A DNA stretch of 64,000 nucleotides. Source: Mycolicibacterium austroafricanum. Lineage in GTDB: Bacteria > Actinomycetota > Actinomycetes > Mycobacteriales > Mycobacteriaceae. This document shows positions 57,642-64,000 of this stretch, one piece after another. Each line of letters begins with the position of its first letter. Position 1 is the stretch's first letter. The notes beneath the pieces were generated by a model. That model made no database searches, was not told the origin of the DNA, and worked only from the letters and a program-made list of their open reading frames with translations. Both the position numbers and the translations under genes were made by a program. Where the stretch lies: the NCBI RefSeq assembly GCF_902705885.1, contig NZ_CACSIP010000003.1, forward strand, positions 82,808 through 146,807. Direction: 5' to 3'.

Positions 57642-59165
57642 GTGCAGACGACCGCCAACCTCGTCACGACCTCGCGTGAGGATTTCCGAGCGCTGGCCGC
57701 CGAGCATCGTGTGGTCCCGGTGACGCGCAAGGTGCTCGCCGACAGCGAGACACCGCTGTCGGCCTACCGCAAGCTGGCCGCGAACCGTCCCGGAACCTTC
57801 CTGCTCGAGTCGGCGGAGAACGGTCGCTCGTGGTCGCGGTGGTCGTTCATCGGCGCCGGCGCCCCATCCGCGTTGACGGTCCGCGACGGTGAGGCGGCGT
57901 GGTTGGGTGTCACCCCCAAGGACGCGCCGTCGGGGGGTGACCCGCTCGACGCGTTGCGCCAGACGCTGACGCTGCTGGAGACCGCGGCGCTGCCGGGGTT
58001 GCCGCCGCTGTCCTCCGGGCTGGTCGGGTTCTTCGCCTACGACCTGGTGCGCCGACTCGAGCGGCTCCCCGAGCTGACCGTGGACGACCTGGGTCTGCCG
58101 GACATGCTGCTGCTGCTGGCGACCGACGTCGCGGCCGTCGACCATCACGAGGGCACGATCACGCTGATCGCCAACGCCGTCAACTGGAACGGCACCGACG
58201 AACGTGTCGATTGGGCCTACGACGACGCGGTGTCCAGGCTCGAGGTGATGACCGCCGCGCTGGCCGAGCCGCTCAAGTCGACGGTGGCGACGTTCAGCAG
58301 GCCCGCGCCGCAGCACCGCTCGCAACGCACGGTCGAGGAGTACACCGAGATCGTCGACAAGCTTGTCGGTGACATCGAGGCAGGCGAAGCCTTTCAGGTG
58401 GTGCCGTCGCAGCGATTCGAGATGGACACCGCCGCAGATCCTCTCGATGTGTACCGGATGCTGCGGGTGTCCAATCCCAGCCCGTACATGTATCTGCTCA
58501 ATGTCCCCGACCATGGTGGGGGACTGGACTTCTCGATTGTCGGGTCGAGCCCCGAGGCGCTCGTCACCGTCAAGGACAGACGCGCGACGACCCATCCGAT
58601 CGCCGGTACCCGGTGGCGCGGGGACAGCGAGGAGGAGGATCTGCTGCTCGAGAAGGAGCTGCTGTCCGACGAGAAGGAACGCGCCGAGCACCTGATGCTC
58701 GTCGACCTCGGACGCAACGATCTGGGCCGGGTCTGCACGCCGGGCACGGTGCGGGTGGAGGACTACAGCCACATCGAGCGCTACAGCCACGTCATGCACC
58801 TGGTGTCCACGGTGACCGGGCTGCTGAACGACGACAGGACGGCCCTGGACGCCGTGACGGCGTGTTTTCCGGCCGGCACGCTGTCGGGAGCCCCCAAGGT
58901 TCGGGCAATGGAACTGATCGAGGAGGTCGAGAAGACTCGTCGCGGTCTCTACGGGGGCGTACTCGGCTACCTCGACTTCGCCGGCAACGCCGACTTCGCC
59001 ATCGCGATCCGCACCGCGCTGATGCGTGACGGCACGGCCTACGTGCAGGCCGGTGGCGGTGTCGTCGCCGACTCCAACGGCCCCTACGAATACACCGAAG
59101 CCGCGAACAAGGCCCGGGCGGTGCTCAGCGCCATCGCCGCCGCCGAAACGCTGAGCGAACCGTGA
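57642..59165 (+). CDS. trpE: Anthranilate synthase component I
   Basis: This 507-residue chorismate-using enzyme starts tryptophan synthesis. [21 protein letters not shown] carries the Trp feedback (LLES) element. The catalytic half shows [48 protein letters not shown] and [15 protein letters not shown] 57642 fits a leaderless start with GAGGAT (57630-57635) six bases upstream, so no leader-peptide attenuator is possible. trpG and trpD are not in the window. Confidence 0.97.
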   Translation: MQTTANLVTTSREDFRALAAEHRVVPVTRKVLADSETPLSAYRKLAANRPGTFLLESAENGRSWSRWSFIGAGAPSALTVRDGEAAWLGVTPKDAPSGGDPLDALRQTLTLLETAALPGLPPLSSGLVGFFAYDLVRRLERLPELTVDDLGLPDMLLLLATDVAAVDHHEGTITLIANAVNWNGTDERVDWAYDDAVSRLEVMTAALAEPLKSTVATFSRPAPQHRSQRTVEEYTEIVDKLVGDIEAGEAFQVVPSQRFEMDTAADPLDVYRMLRVSNPSPYMYLLNVPDHGGGLDFSIVGSSPEALVTVKDRRATTHPIAGTRWRGDSEEEDLLLEKELLSDEKERAEHLMLVDLGRNDLGRVCTPGTVRVEDYSHIERYSHVMHLVSTVTGLLNDDRTALDAVTACFPAGTLSGAPKVRAMELIEEVEKTRRGLYGGVLGYLDFAGNADFAIAIRTALMRDGTAYVQAGGGVVADSNGPYEYTEAANKARAVLSAIAAAETLSEP

Positions 59166-59755
59166 TCCGGATCGCGCAGCTGTCCCTGCTGCTCGCCGCG
59201 GTGGGACTGTGGGTGGCGTCGCGGCTGACGTGGGTCCAGATCACCTCGTTCGACGGTCTCGGGCATCCCAGGACCGCCGACCTGTCCGGGGCGGTCTGGT
59301 CCACGGCGCTGATCCCGCTGGCCCTGCTGGTCGCCGCGGCCGCCGTGGCCGCGTTGGCCGTGCGTGGCTGGCCGCTGCGGGTACTCGCGGTGCTGGTGGC
59401 AGCGGCCAGTGCCGGAATGGGCTATCTGGCGATCAGCCTGTGGGTGGTCGCCGACGTCGCGGTTCGTGCCGCCCAGCTGGCGGAGGTGCCGGTGGCCGAC
59501 CTGCTGGGCACTCAACGGCACTACGGCGGCGCCGTCGTGACATTGGTCGCCGCAGTCCTGTCGCTGCTCGGATCCGTCCTGCTCATGCGGTCGGCGTCCG
59601 GCGCGCGGACCGAGGCGACGCGCTACACGCGTCGTCCGGCGCCCCCGTCGGACGAGCCGGCGGCCGCGATGTCGGAACGGATGCTCTGGGACGCCCTCGA
59701 CGAGGGCTCCGATCCCACCCGGGACCCGGCCGATCCGGACAACAAGGGGCGGTGA
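59162..59755 (+). CDS. Trp-operon-associated membrane protein
   Basis: This 197-residue protein is of the TIGR02234/Trp_oprn_chp family (Rv1610 position). It has about four membrane helices and a charged C-terminal tail ([28 protein letters not shown]) typical of the family. GTG overlaps the trpE stop by four bases. The function is unknown; constant placement between trpE and trpC in actinobacteria suggests a link to aromatic amino-acid handling. Confidence 0.88.
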   Translation: MIRIAQLSLLLAAVGLWVASRLTWVQITSFDGLGHPRTADLSGAVWSTALIPLALLVAAAAVAALAVRGWPLRVLAVLVAAASAGMGYLAISLWVVADVAVRAAQLAEVPVADLLGTQRHYGGAVVTLVAAVLSLLGSVLLMRSASGARTEATRYTRRPAPPSDEPAAAMSERMLWDALDEGSDPTRDPADPDNKGR

Positions 59756-59777
59756 TCGACGGTGGCGTGGTGGCGAC

Positions 59778-59783
59778 TACCCT
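59778..59783 (+). promoter_or_regulatory. Possible internal -10 before trpC
   Basis: TACCCT lies in the 72-base gap between the membrane protein and trpC. It would start a transcript near 59790 with a leader of about 38 bases that includes a GGGAAGGGAAG ribosome site before ATG 59828. It has no convincing -35. This may allow trpCBA expression apart from trpE. Confidence 0.35.
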
Positions 59784-59827
59784 TCGTTAGGAATCAGATG
59801 GCAGTCAGGGGAAGGGAAGCGAGACCT

Positions 59828-60646
59828 ATGGGTTCGGCGTCCGTGCTCGACTCCATCCTCGAAGGAGTCCGTGCCGACGTTGCTGCTCGTGAGGCCGTCG
59901 TCAGCCTGGCCGAAGTCAAGGAGCAGGCGAAGGGCGCACGTAAGCCGCTCGACGTGATGGCTGCTCTGCGCGCCCCGGGGATCGGCGTGATCGCCGAGGT
60001 GAAAAGGGCCAGTCCGTCGCGTGGCGAGCTGGCTTCCATCGGTGACCCGGCGGAGCTCGCCCGAGCCTATGAGGACGGCGGCGCCCGGGTGATCAGCGTC
60101 CTGACCGAGGAACGTCGCTTCAACGGGTCGCTCGACGACTTGGACGCAGTGCGTGCAGCGGTGTCGATTCCCGTGCTGCGCAAGGATTTCATCATTCGGC
60201 CGTACCAGATCCACGAGGCACGTGCGCACGGCGCGGACATGCTCCTGCTGATCGTCGCCGCCCTGGATCAGCCGGTTCTGGTATCGCTGCTCGAGCGCAC
60301 CGAATCGTTGGGCATGACGGCGCTGGTCGAGGTGCACACCGAGGAGGAGGCGGACCGCGCTCTACAGGCCGGCGCCTCCGTGATCGGGGTGAATGCGCGC
60401 GATCTCAAGACTCTCGAGGTCGACCGGGACTGCTTCGGGAGAATCGCGCCCGGTCTGCCCAGCAACGTCATCCGGATTGCCGAGTCGGGGGTGCGCGGCA
60501 CCGCAGACCTGCTCGCCTACGCCGGTGCCGGCGCCGACGCGGTCCTGGTGGGCGAGGGGCTGGTCACCAGCGGTGACCCGCGCAGCGCTGTTGCCGACCT
60601 CGTCACCGCCGGTACGCATCCGTCGTGCCCGAAAACATCTCGTTAA
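59828..60646 (+). CDS. trpC: Indole-3-glycerol phosphate synthase
   Basis: This 272-residue barrel enzyme has the catalytic Lys in [16 protein letters not shown] (about residue 57), PVLRKDFI (Lys), [14 protein letters not shown] (Glu) and [12 protein letters not shown]. It is monofunctional, without a fused TrpF domain, in agreement with PriA supplying that step. ATG 59828 gives the length seen in mycobacteria; in-frame GTG 59762 and ATG 59798 would add an atypical basic extension. trpB follows directly after the stop. Confidence 0.96.
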   Translation: MGSASVLDSILEGVRADVAAREAVVSLAEVKEQAKGARKPLDVMAALRAPGIGVIAEVKRASPSRGELASIGDPAELARAYEDGGARVISVLTEERRFNGSLDDLDAVRAAVSIPVLRKDFIIRPYQIHEARAHGADMLLLIVAALDQPVLVSLLERTESLGMTALVEVHTEEEADRALQAGASVIGVNARDLKTLEVDRDCFGRIAPGLPSNVIRIAESGVRGTADLLAYAGAGADAVLVGEGLVTSGDPRSAVADLVTAGTHPSCPKTSR

Positions 60647-61906
60647 GTGGCTGAGAACGCCGGCCCCGAACTGCCGCGCGCCAGTGCGGCTGTTGCCGAA
60701 CCCACCACCCACGACCCCGACGCACGGGGGCACTTCGGTGTGTATGGCGGAAGGTATGTCCCCGAGGCGTTGATGGCCGTCATCGAGGAAGTGACCGCCG
60801 CCTACGAGAAGGCCCGCGGCGACCAGACGTTCCTCGATGAGCTCGATCGCCTGCAGCGGCACTACACCGGACGGCCGTCACCGATGTACGAGGCCGAACG
60901 CCTCAGCGAACACGCGGGCGGCGCCCGGATCTTCTTGAAGCGAGAAGACCTCAACCACACCGGATCTCACAAGATCAACAACGTCCTCGGGCAGGCTCTG
61001 CTTGCCCGGCAGATGGGTAAGACCAGGGTCATCGCCGAGACGGGCGCCGGTCAGCACGGGGTTGCGACGGCCACCGCGTGCGCGCTGATGGGTCTGGAGT
61101 GCGTGATCTACATGGGCGCGGTCGACACCGCGCGGCAGGCGCTCAACGTGGCCCGGATGCGGCTGCTGGGCGCGTCGGTGGTGGCAGTCGAATCGGGGTC
61201 CAAGACTCTCAAGGACGCGATCAACGAGACGTTCCGGGACTGGGTCACCAACGCCGACGACACCTATTACTGCTTCGGTACCGCGGCGGGTCCGCATCCG
61301 TTCCCGATGATGGTGCGCGACTTCCAGCGGGTGATCGGGCTCGAGGCACGAGCGCAGATGCTGGATCAGGCGGGCCGCCTGCCCGATGCGGTGGTCGCAT
61401 GTGTGGGCGGCGGATCCAACGCGATCGGGATCTTCCATGCATTCCTCGACGACGCCGCGGTCCGGCTCATCGGTTACGAAGCGGCCGGAGACGGGGTCGA
61501 GACCGGCCGCCACGCGGCGACCTTCACCGGCGGGTCGCCGGGGGCGTTCCAGGGGTCGTATTCGTACCTGTTGCAGGACGAGGACGGCCAGACCATCGAA
61601 TCCCACTCGATCTCTGCAGGTTTGGACTATCCGGGCGTCGGGCCCGAGCATGCGTTGCTGAAGGATGTGGGTCGGGCGCGCTACGAACCCATCACCGACA
61701 CCGAAGCGATGGAGGCGTTGTCGTTGCTGAGCCGGGCGGAGGGGATCATTCCGGCCATCGAGTCGGCGCACGCTGTTGCCGGCGCACTGAAGCTGGGATC
61801 TGAACTCGGAGCAGGGGCCATCATTCTGGTGAACCTGTCCGGACGTGGGGACAAGGACGTCGAGACGGCGGCGAAGTGGTTCGGGCTGCTCGAGGGCGGA
61901 ACGTGA
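60647..61906 (+). CDS. trpB: Tryptophan synthase beta chain
   Basis: This 419-residue PLP enzyme joins indole and serine. The PLP lysine is in [23 protein letters not shown], the phosphate loop is [10 protein letters not shown], and [15 protein letters not shown] and [19 protein letters not shown] are conserved. GTG 60647 begins right after the trpC stop. The N-terminal extension of about 25 residues before HFGVYGG is common in mycobacterial TrpB. The stop overlaps trpA. Confidence 0.97.
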   Translation: MAENAGPELPRASAAVAEPTTHDPDARGHFGVYGGRYVPEALMAVIEEVTAAYEKARGDQTFLDELDRLQRHYTGRPSPMYEAERLSEHAGGARIFLKREDLNHTGSHKINNVLGQALLARQMGKTRVIAETGAGQHGVATATACALMGLECVIYMGAVDTARQALNVARMRLLGASVVAVESGSKTLKDAINETFRDWVTNADDTYYCFGTAAGPHPFPMMVRDFQRVIGLEARAQMLDQAGRLPDAVVACVGGGSNAIGIFHAFLDDAAVRLIGYEAAGDGVETGRHAATFTGGSPGAFQGSYSYLLQDEDGQTIESHSISAGLDYPGVGPEHALLKDVGRARYEPITDTEAMEALSLLSRAEGIIPAIESAHAVAGALKLGSELGAGAIILVNLSGRGDKDVETAAKWFGLLEGGT

Positions 61907-62694
61907 TGAGTCGGCTGGCAGGCCTTTTCGACTCGTGTCGCGCTGAGAACCGGTCCGCACTGATCGGTTACCTGCCCACCGGCTTTCCCGATGTGGAAAC
62001 CTCCATCTCGGCGATGACCGCACTGGTCGAGTCCGGATGCGACCTGATCGAGGTCGGCGTTGCGTATTCCGATCCGGGAATGGACGGACCCACGATCGCC
62101 GCGGCGACGGAGGCGGCGTTGAGCGGCGGCGTCAAGGTTCGCGACGCGCTCACCGCGGTCGAAGCGATCAGCAACGCCGGTGGCCGCGCGGTAGTGATGA
62201 CCTATTGGAATCTGGTGTTGCGCAAAGGAGTCGATACCTTCGCCCGCGACCTGGCGTCGGCCGGCGGGCTCGGGATGATCACCCCTGACCTGATCCCGGA
62301 CGAGGCAGAGGAGTGGATCTCGGCATCGGAGGCACACGACCTGGACAGGATCTTCCTGGTGGCGCCGTCATCGACGCCGCAACGGTTGGCCGAGACGGTG
62401 CAGGCGTCTCGCGGGTTCGTCTACGCGGCGTCGACGATGGGTGTCACCGGCGCACGCGACGCGGTGTCGAACGCCGCCCCCGAACTCGTAAACCGGGTCA
62501 AGGCGATCTCGGACATCCCGGTCGGTGTCGGACTCGGAGTGCGGTCCCGCGAGCAGGCGGCCGAGATCGGCGCCTATGCCGACGGTGTCATTGTCGGTTC
62601 GGCGCTGGTGTCCGCCCTCAAAGACGGGATACCGGCACTGCGGTCCCTGACCGAGGAACTCGCTGACGGCGTGCGCCAGAGGATCACCGCGTGA
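61906..62694 (+). CDS. trpA: Tryptophan synthase alpha chain
   Basis: This 262-residue barrel subunit cleaves indole-3-glycerol phosphate. The catalytic Glu is in LIEVGVAYSDPGMDGPTI, where the Asp of SDPGMDGP is the second catalytic residue. GYLPTGFPD and VGLGVRSREQAAEI are conserved. ATG 61906 overlaps the trpB stop by one base; GTG 61903 is an alternative. The end overlaps the lgt GTG by four bases, a linkage common in mycobacteria. Confidence 0.96.
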   Translation: MSRLAGLFDSCRAENRSALIGYLPTGFPDVETSISAMTALVESGCDLIEVGVAYSDPGMDGPTIAAATEAALSGGVKVRDALTAVEAISNAGGRAVVMTYWNLVLRKGVDTFARDLASAGGLGMITPDLIPDEAEEWISASEAHDLDRIFLVAPSSTPQRLAETVQASRGFVYAASTMGVTGARDAVSNAAPELVNRVKAISDIPVGVGLGVRSREQAAEIGAYADGVIVGSALVSALKDGIPALRSLTEELADGVRQRITA

Positions 62695-64000
62695 CCACGA
62701 CGGTCCTCGCCTACATTCCGAGTCCGTCTCAGGGGGTCTGGCAACTCGGGCCCCTGCCGCTGCGTGCCTACGCACTGTTCATCATCGCCGGGATCATCGC
62801 CGCGTTGGTGATCGGTGACCGGCGTTGGGTGGCCAGGGGAGGCGAACCAGGCGTCATCTACGACGTGGCGTTGTGGGCGGTGCCGTTTGGTCTCATCGGT
62901 GGTCGGGTGTACCACGTACTCACCGACTGGACTACGTATTTCGGCGCAGACGGAGCAGGGTTCAGTGCCGCATTGCGGATATGGGATGGCGGCCTCGGTA
63001 TCTGGGGCGCTGTTGCGTTCGGTGCGGTCGGTGCCTGGATCGCCTGTCGGCTGCGCGGGATACCGCTGCCCGCATTCGGCGACGCGATCGCGCCGGGAAT
63101 CATTCTCGCCCAAGGGATCGGACGGCTCGGCAACTACTTCAACCAGGAACTCTACGGTCGGCCGACGACCCTTCCCTGGGGCTTGGAGATCTACGAGCGG
63201 CGTAACGCCAACGGCGTGCTCGATTCGCTCAACGGGGTGTCGACCGGCGAGCTGATCGAAGTGGTCCATCCGACGTTCCTGTACGAACTGCTGTGGAATC
63301 TGCTGATCTTCGCGGCGTTGATCGTCATCGATCGCAGGTTCAGGATCGGGCACGGCCGACTGTTCGCGATGTATGTCGCGGGGTACTGCCTGGGCCGGTT
63401 CTGGATCGAACTGATGCGCAGCGACGCCGCGACGCTCATCGCCGGCGTTCGAGTCAACTCTTTCACCGCCACCTTCGTTTTCATCGGCGCGGTCGTGTAC
63501 GTCATGGCTGCGCCCAAAGGCCGTGAAGACCCAGCGACCCTTTTGGGTAAATCGCCGGCGAAAGCCGACGAAGACACCGGTGTCGAGGACCTGGTCAAGG
63601 ATGTCGCCGTGGCAGCGTCCACGACTGGTGTCGTCGCAGCGGCCAAGGTCGCTGCCGGGGAGGACGAGAAGCCGCCGCCCGATAAATCTGCCGATGCCGA
63701 CGAGTCGGTGACTGGGGCTGTTGGTGGTGTGGGTTCGGTTGAGGGTGACGAGGTGGGTGAGGCCGCCGAGGGGGCCTCGCAGGCTCGCGATGCGGCGGTG
63801 GACGGTGAGGCGGATGCGGAGGCGTTGGTCGCTGAGGTGGGCGCTGAGGAACCCGAGGCCGAGGCGGACGCTGAAGAGGCGGAGGCCGAGGCGGACGCTG
63901 AAGAGGCGGACGCTGAAGATCCCGAGGTTGAGCTCGCCGCTGGGGAGCCCGAACCGGAATCTGAGTCTGAGGTTGAGCCGGAGTTGGTGACCGGGGCTGT
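62691..64000 (+). CDS. lgt: Prolipoprotein diacylglyceryl transferase, 3'-truncated, with long acidic tail
   Basis: This membrane enzyme transfers diacylglycerol from phosphatidylglycerol to the lipobox cysteine, before LspA acts. GTG 62691 overlaps trpA (GTGA). The family core occupies about residues 1-275: RAYALFIIAGIIAALV, GGRVYHVLTDW, DGGLGIWGA, the signature GRLGNYFNQELYGRPT with the key Arg, and HPTFLYELLWNLLI. LGRFWIELMR follows. After the last helix comes a tail of at least 160 residues rich in Glu, Asp and Ala that runs off the window end. Long acidic tails are known in fast-growing mycobacterial Lgt; the function is unknown. Confidence 0.96.
   Translation, partial: MTTTVLAYIPSPSQGVWQLGPLPLRAYALFIIAGIIAALVIGDRRWVARGGEPGVIYDVALWAVPFGLIGGRVYHVLTDWTTYFGADGAGFSAALRIWDGGLGIWGAVAFGAVGAWIACRLRGIPLPAFGDAIAPGIILAQGIGRLGNYFNQELYGRPTTLPWGLEIYERRNANGVLDSLNGVSTGELIEVVHPTFLYELLWNLLIFAALIVIDRRFRIGHGRLFAMYVAGYCLGRFWIELMRSDAATLIAGVRVNSFTATFVFIGAVVYVMAAPKGREDPATLLGKSPAKADEDTGVEDLVKDVAVAASTTGVVAAAKVAAGEDEKPPPDKSADADESVTGAVGGVGSVEGDEVGEAAEGASQARDAAVDGEADAEALVAEVGAEEPEAEADAEEAEAEADAEEADAEDPEVELAAGEPEPESESEVEPELVTGA
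63855..63908 (+). repeat. 27-bp tandem repeat in the lgt tail
   Basis: Two identical 27-base units (63855-63881 and 63882-63908) encode EAEADAEEA twice. A part-copy and further Glu/Ala-rich sequence follow. The unit keeps the reading frame. The region lies in the cytoplasmic acidic tail of Lgt and is likely to vary in copy number between strains. Confidence 0.85.

Noticed and set aside
57601..57645. Trp leader peptide or attenuator before trpE
   Set aside because: The start of bcp is only 32 bases away and the predicted trpE transcript begins at or next to its GTG, leaving no leader; no Trp-rich short ORF is seen.

Overview
The window is about 64 kb of high-GC actinobacterial chromosome, gene-dense throughout. 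It carries the housekeeping order known from Mycobacterium tuberculosis Rv1484 (inhA) to Rv1614 (lgt): inhA-hemH, nfeD/SPFH, mutA-mutB-meaB, ileS, dinB-type polymerase, ansA, lspA-rluD, dnaE1, ilvA, treXYZ, bioA-F-D-B, nadABC, hisDCBHA-impA-hisF-hisI, trpE-C-B-A and lgt. Protein sequences are close to, but not the same as, the tuberculosis ones. The phiRv1 prophage and the large sugar/lipid island between lipL and ileS are absent, and a bioQ regulator sits beside bioB. Together these point to an environmental, rapidly growing Mycobacterium/Mycolicibacterium. The species is not determined.

Layout. 1-1600: end of inhA, then hemH. 1597-5283: unknown protein, NfeD and stomatin-like pair, DoxX-like and TVP38/DedA-like membrane proteins. 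5394-10524: methylmalonyl-CoA mutase and its G-protein chaperone. 10577-13733: LipL-like serine hydrolase, then a small accessory locus (HTH regulator plus membrane protein, divergent from a truncated condensation-domain-like protein). 13771-17133: ileS behind a translational T-box. 17216-26927: S4 protein, polymerase IV, asparaginase, lspA-rluD-rarD, TetR, dnaE1, small membrane protein. 27018-28792: ilvA with a possible leaderless upstream ORF, and a DUF5946 protein. 28789-37164 (minus): acyltransferase-treX-treY-treZ. 37188-43427: biotin genes, BioQ, BioB and BsaP. 43363-49465: lipase, NrtR, nadABC. 49494-57148: LysE, F420-type oxidoreductase and the his operon. 57136-64000: Bcp, the trp cluster and a 3'-truncated lgt.

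The genes form compact operons with 1-4 base stop/start overlaps. Regulators sit beside their likely targets: BioQ with matching palindromes at bioF and bioB, NrtR with a palindrome between nrtR and nadA, a T-box before ileS, and palindromes at the HTH and TetR genes. Many transcription units appear leaderless: a TANNNT-like -10 ends 6-9 bases before the start codon. I used this to choose several starts. hisA is probably the bifunctional PriA, because no trpF is present in the trp cluster.

No tRNA, rRNA, insertion sequence, prophage, CRISPR array or replication origin was seen. No gene-free stretch exceeds 300 bases. The longest, 13734-13971, is the ileS promoter and T-box leader. I found no clearly new system. 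The most unusual parts are the 11.9-13.7 kb accessory locus, the ilvA upstream ORF, the repeated BioQ half-sites before bioF and the inverted repeat inside the his operon.
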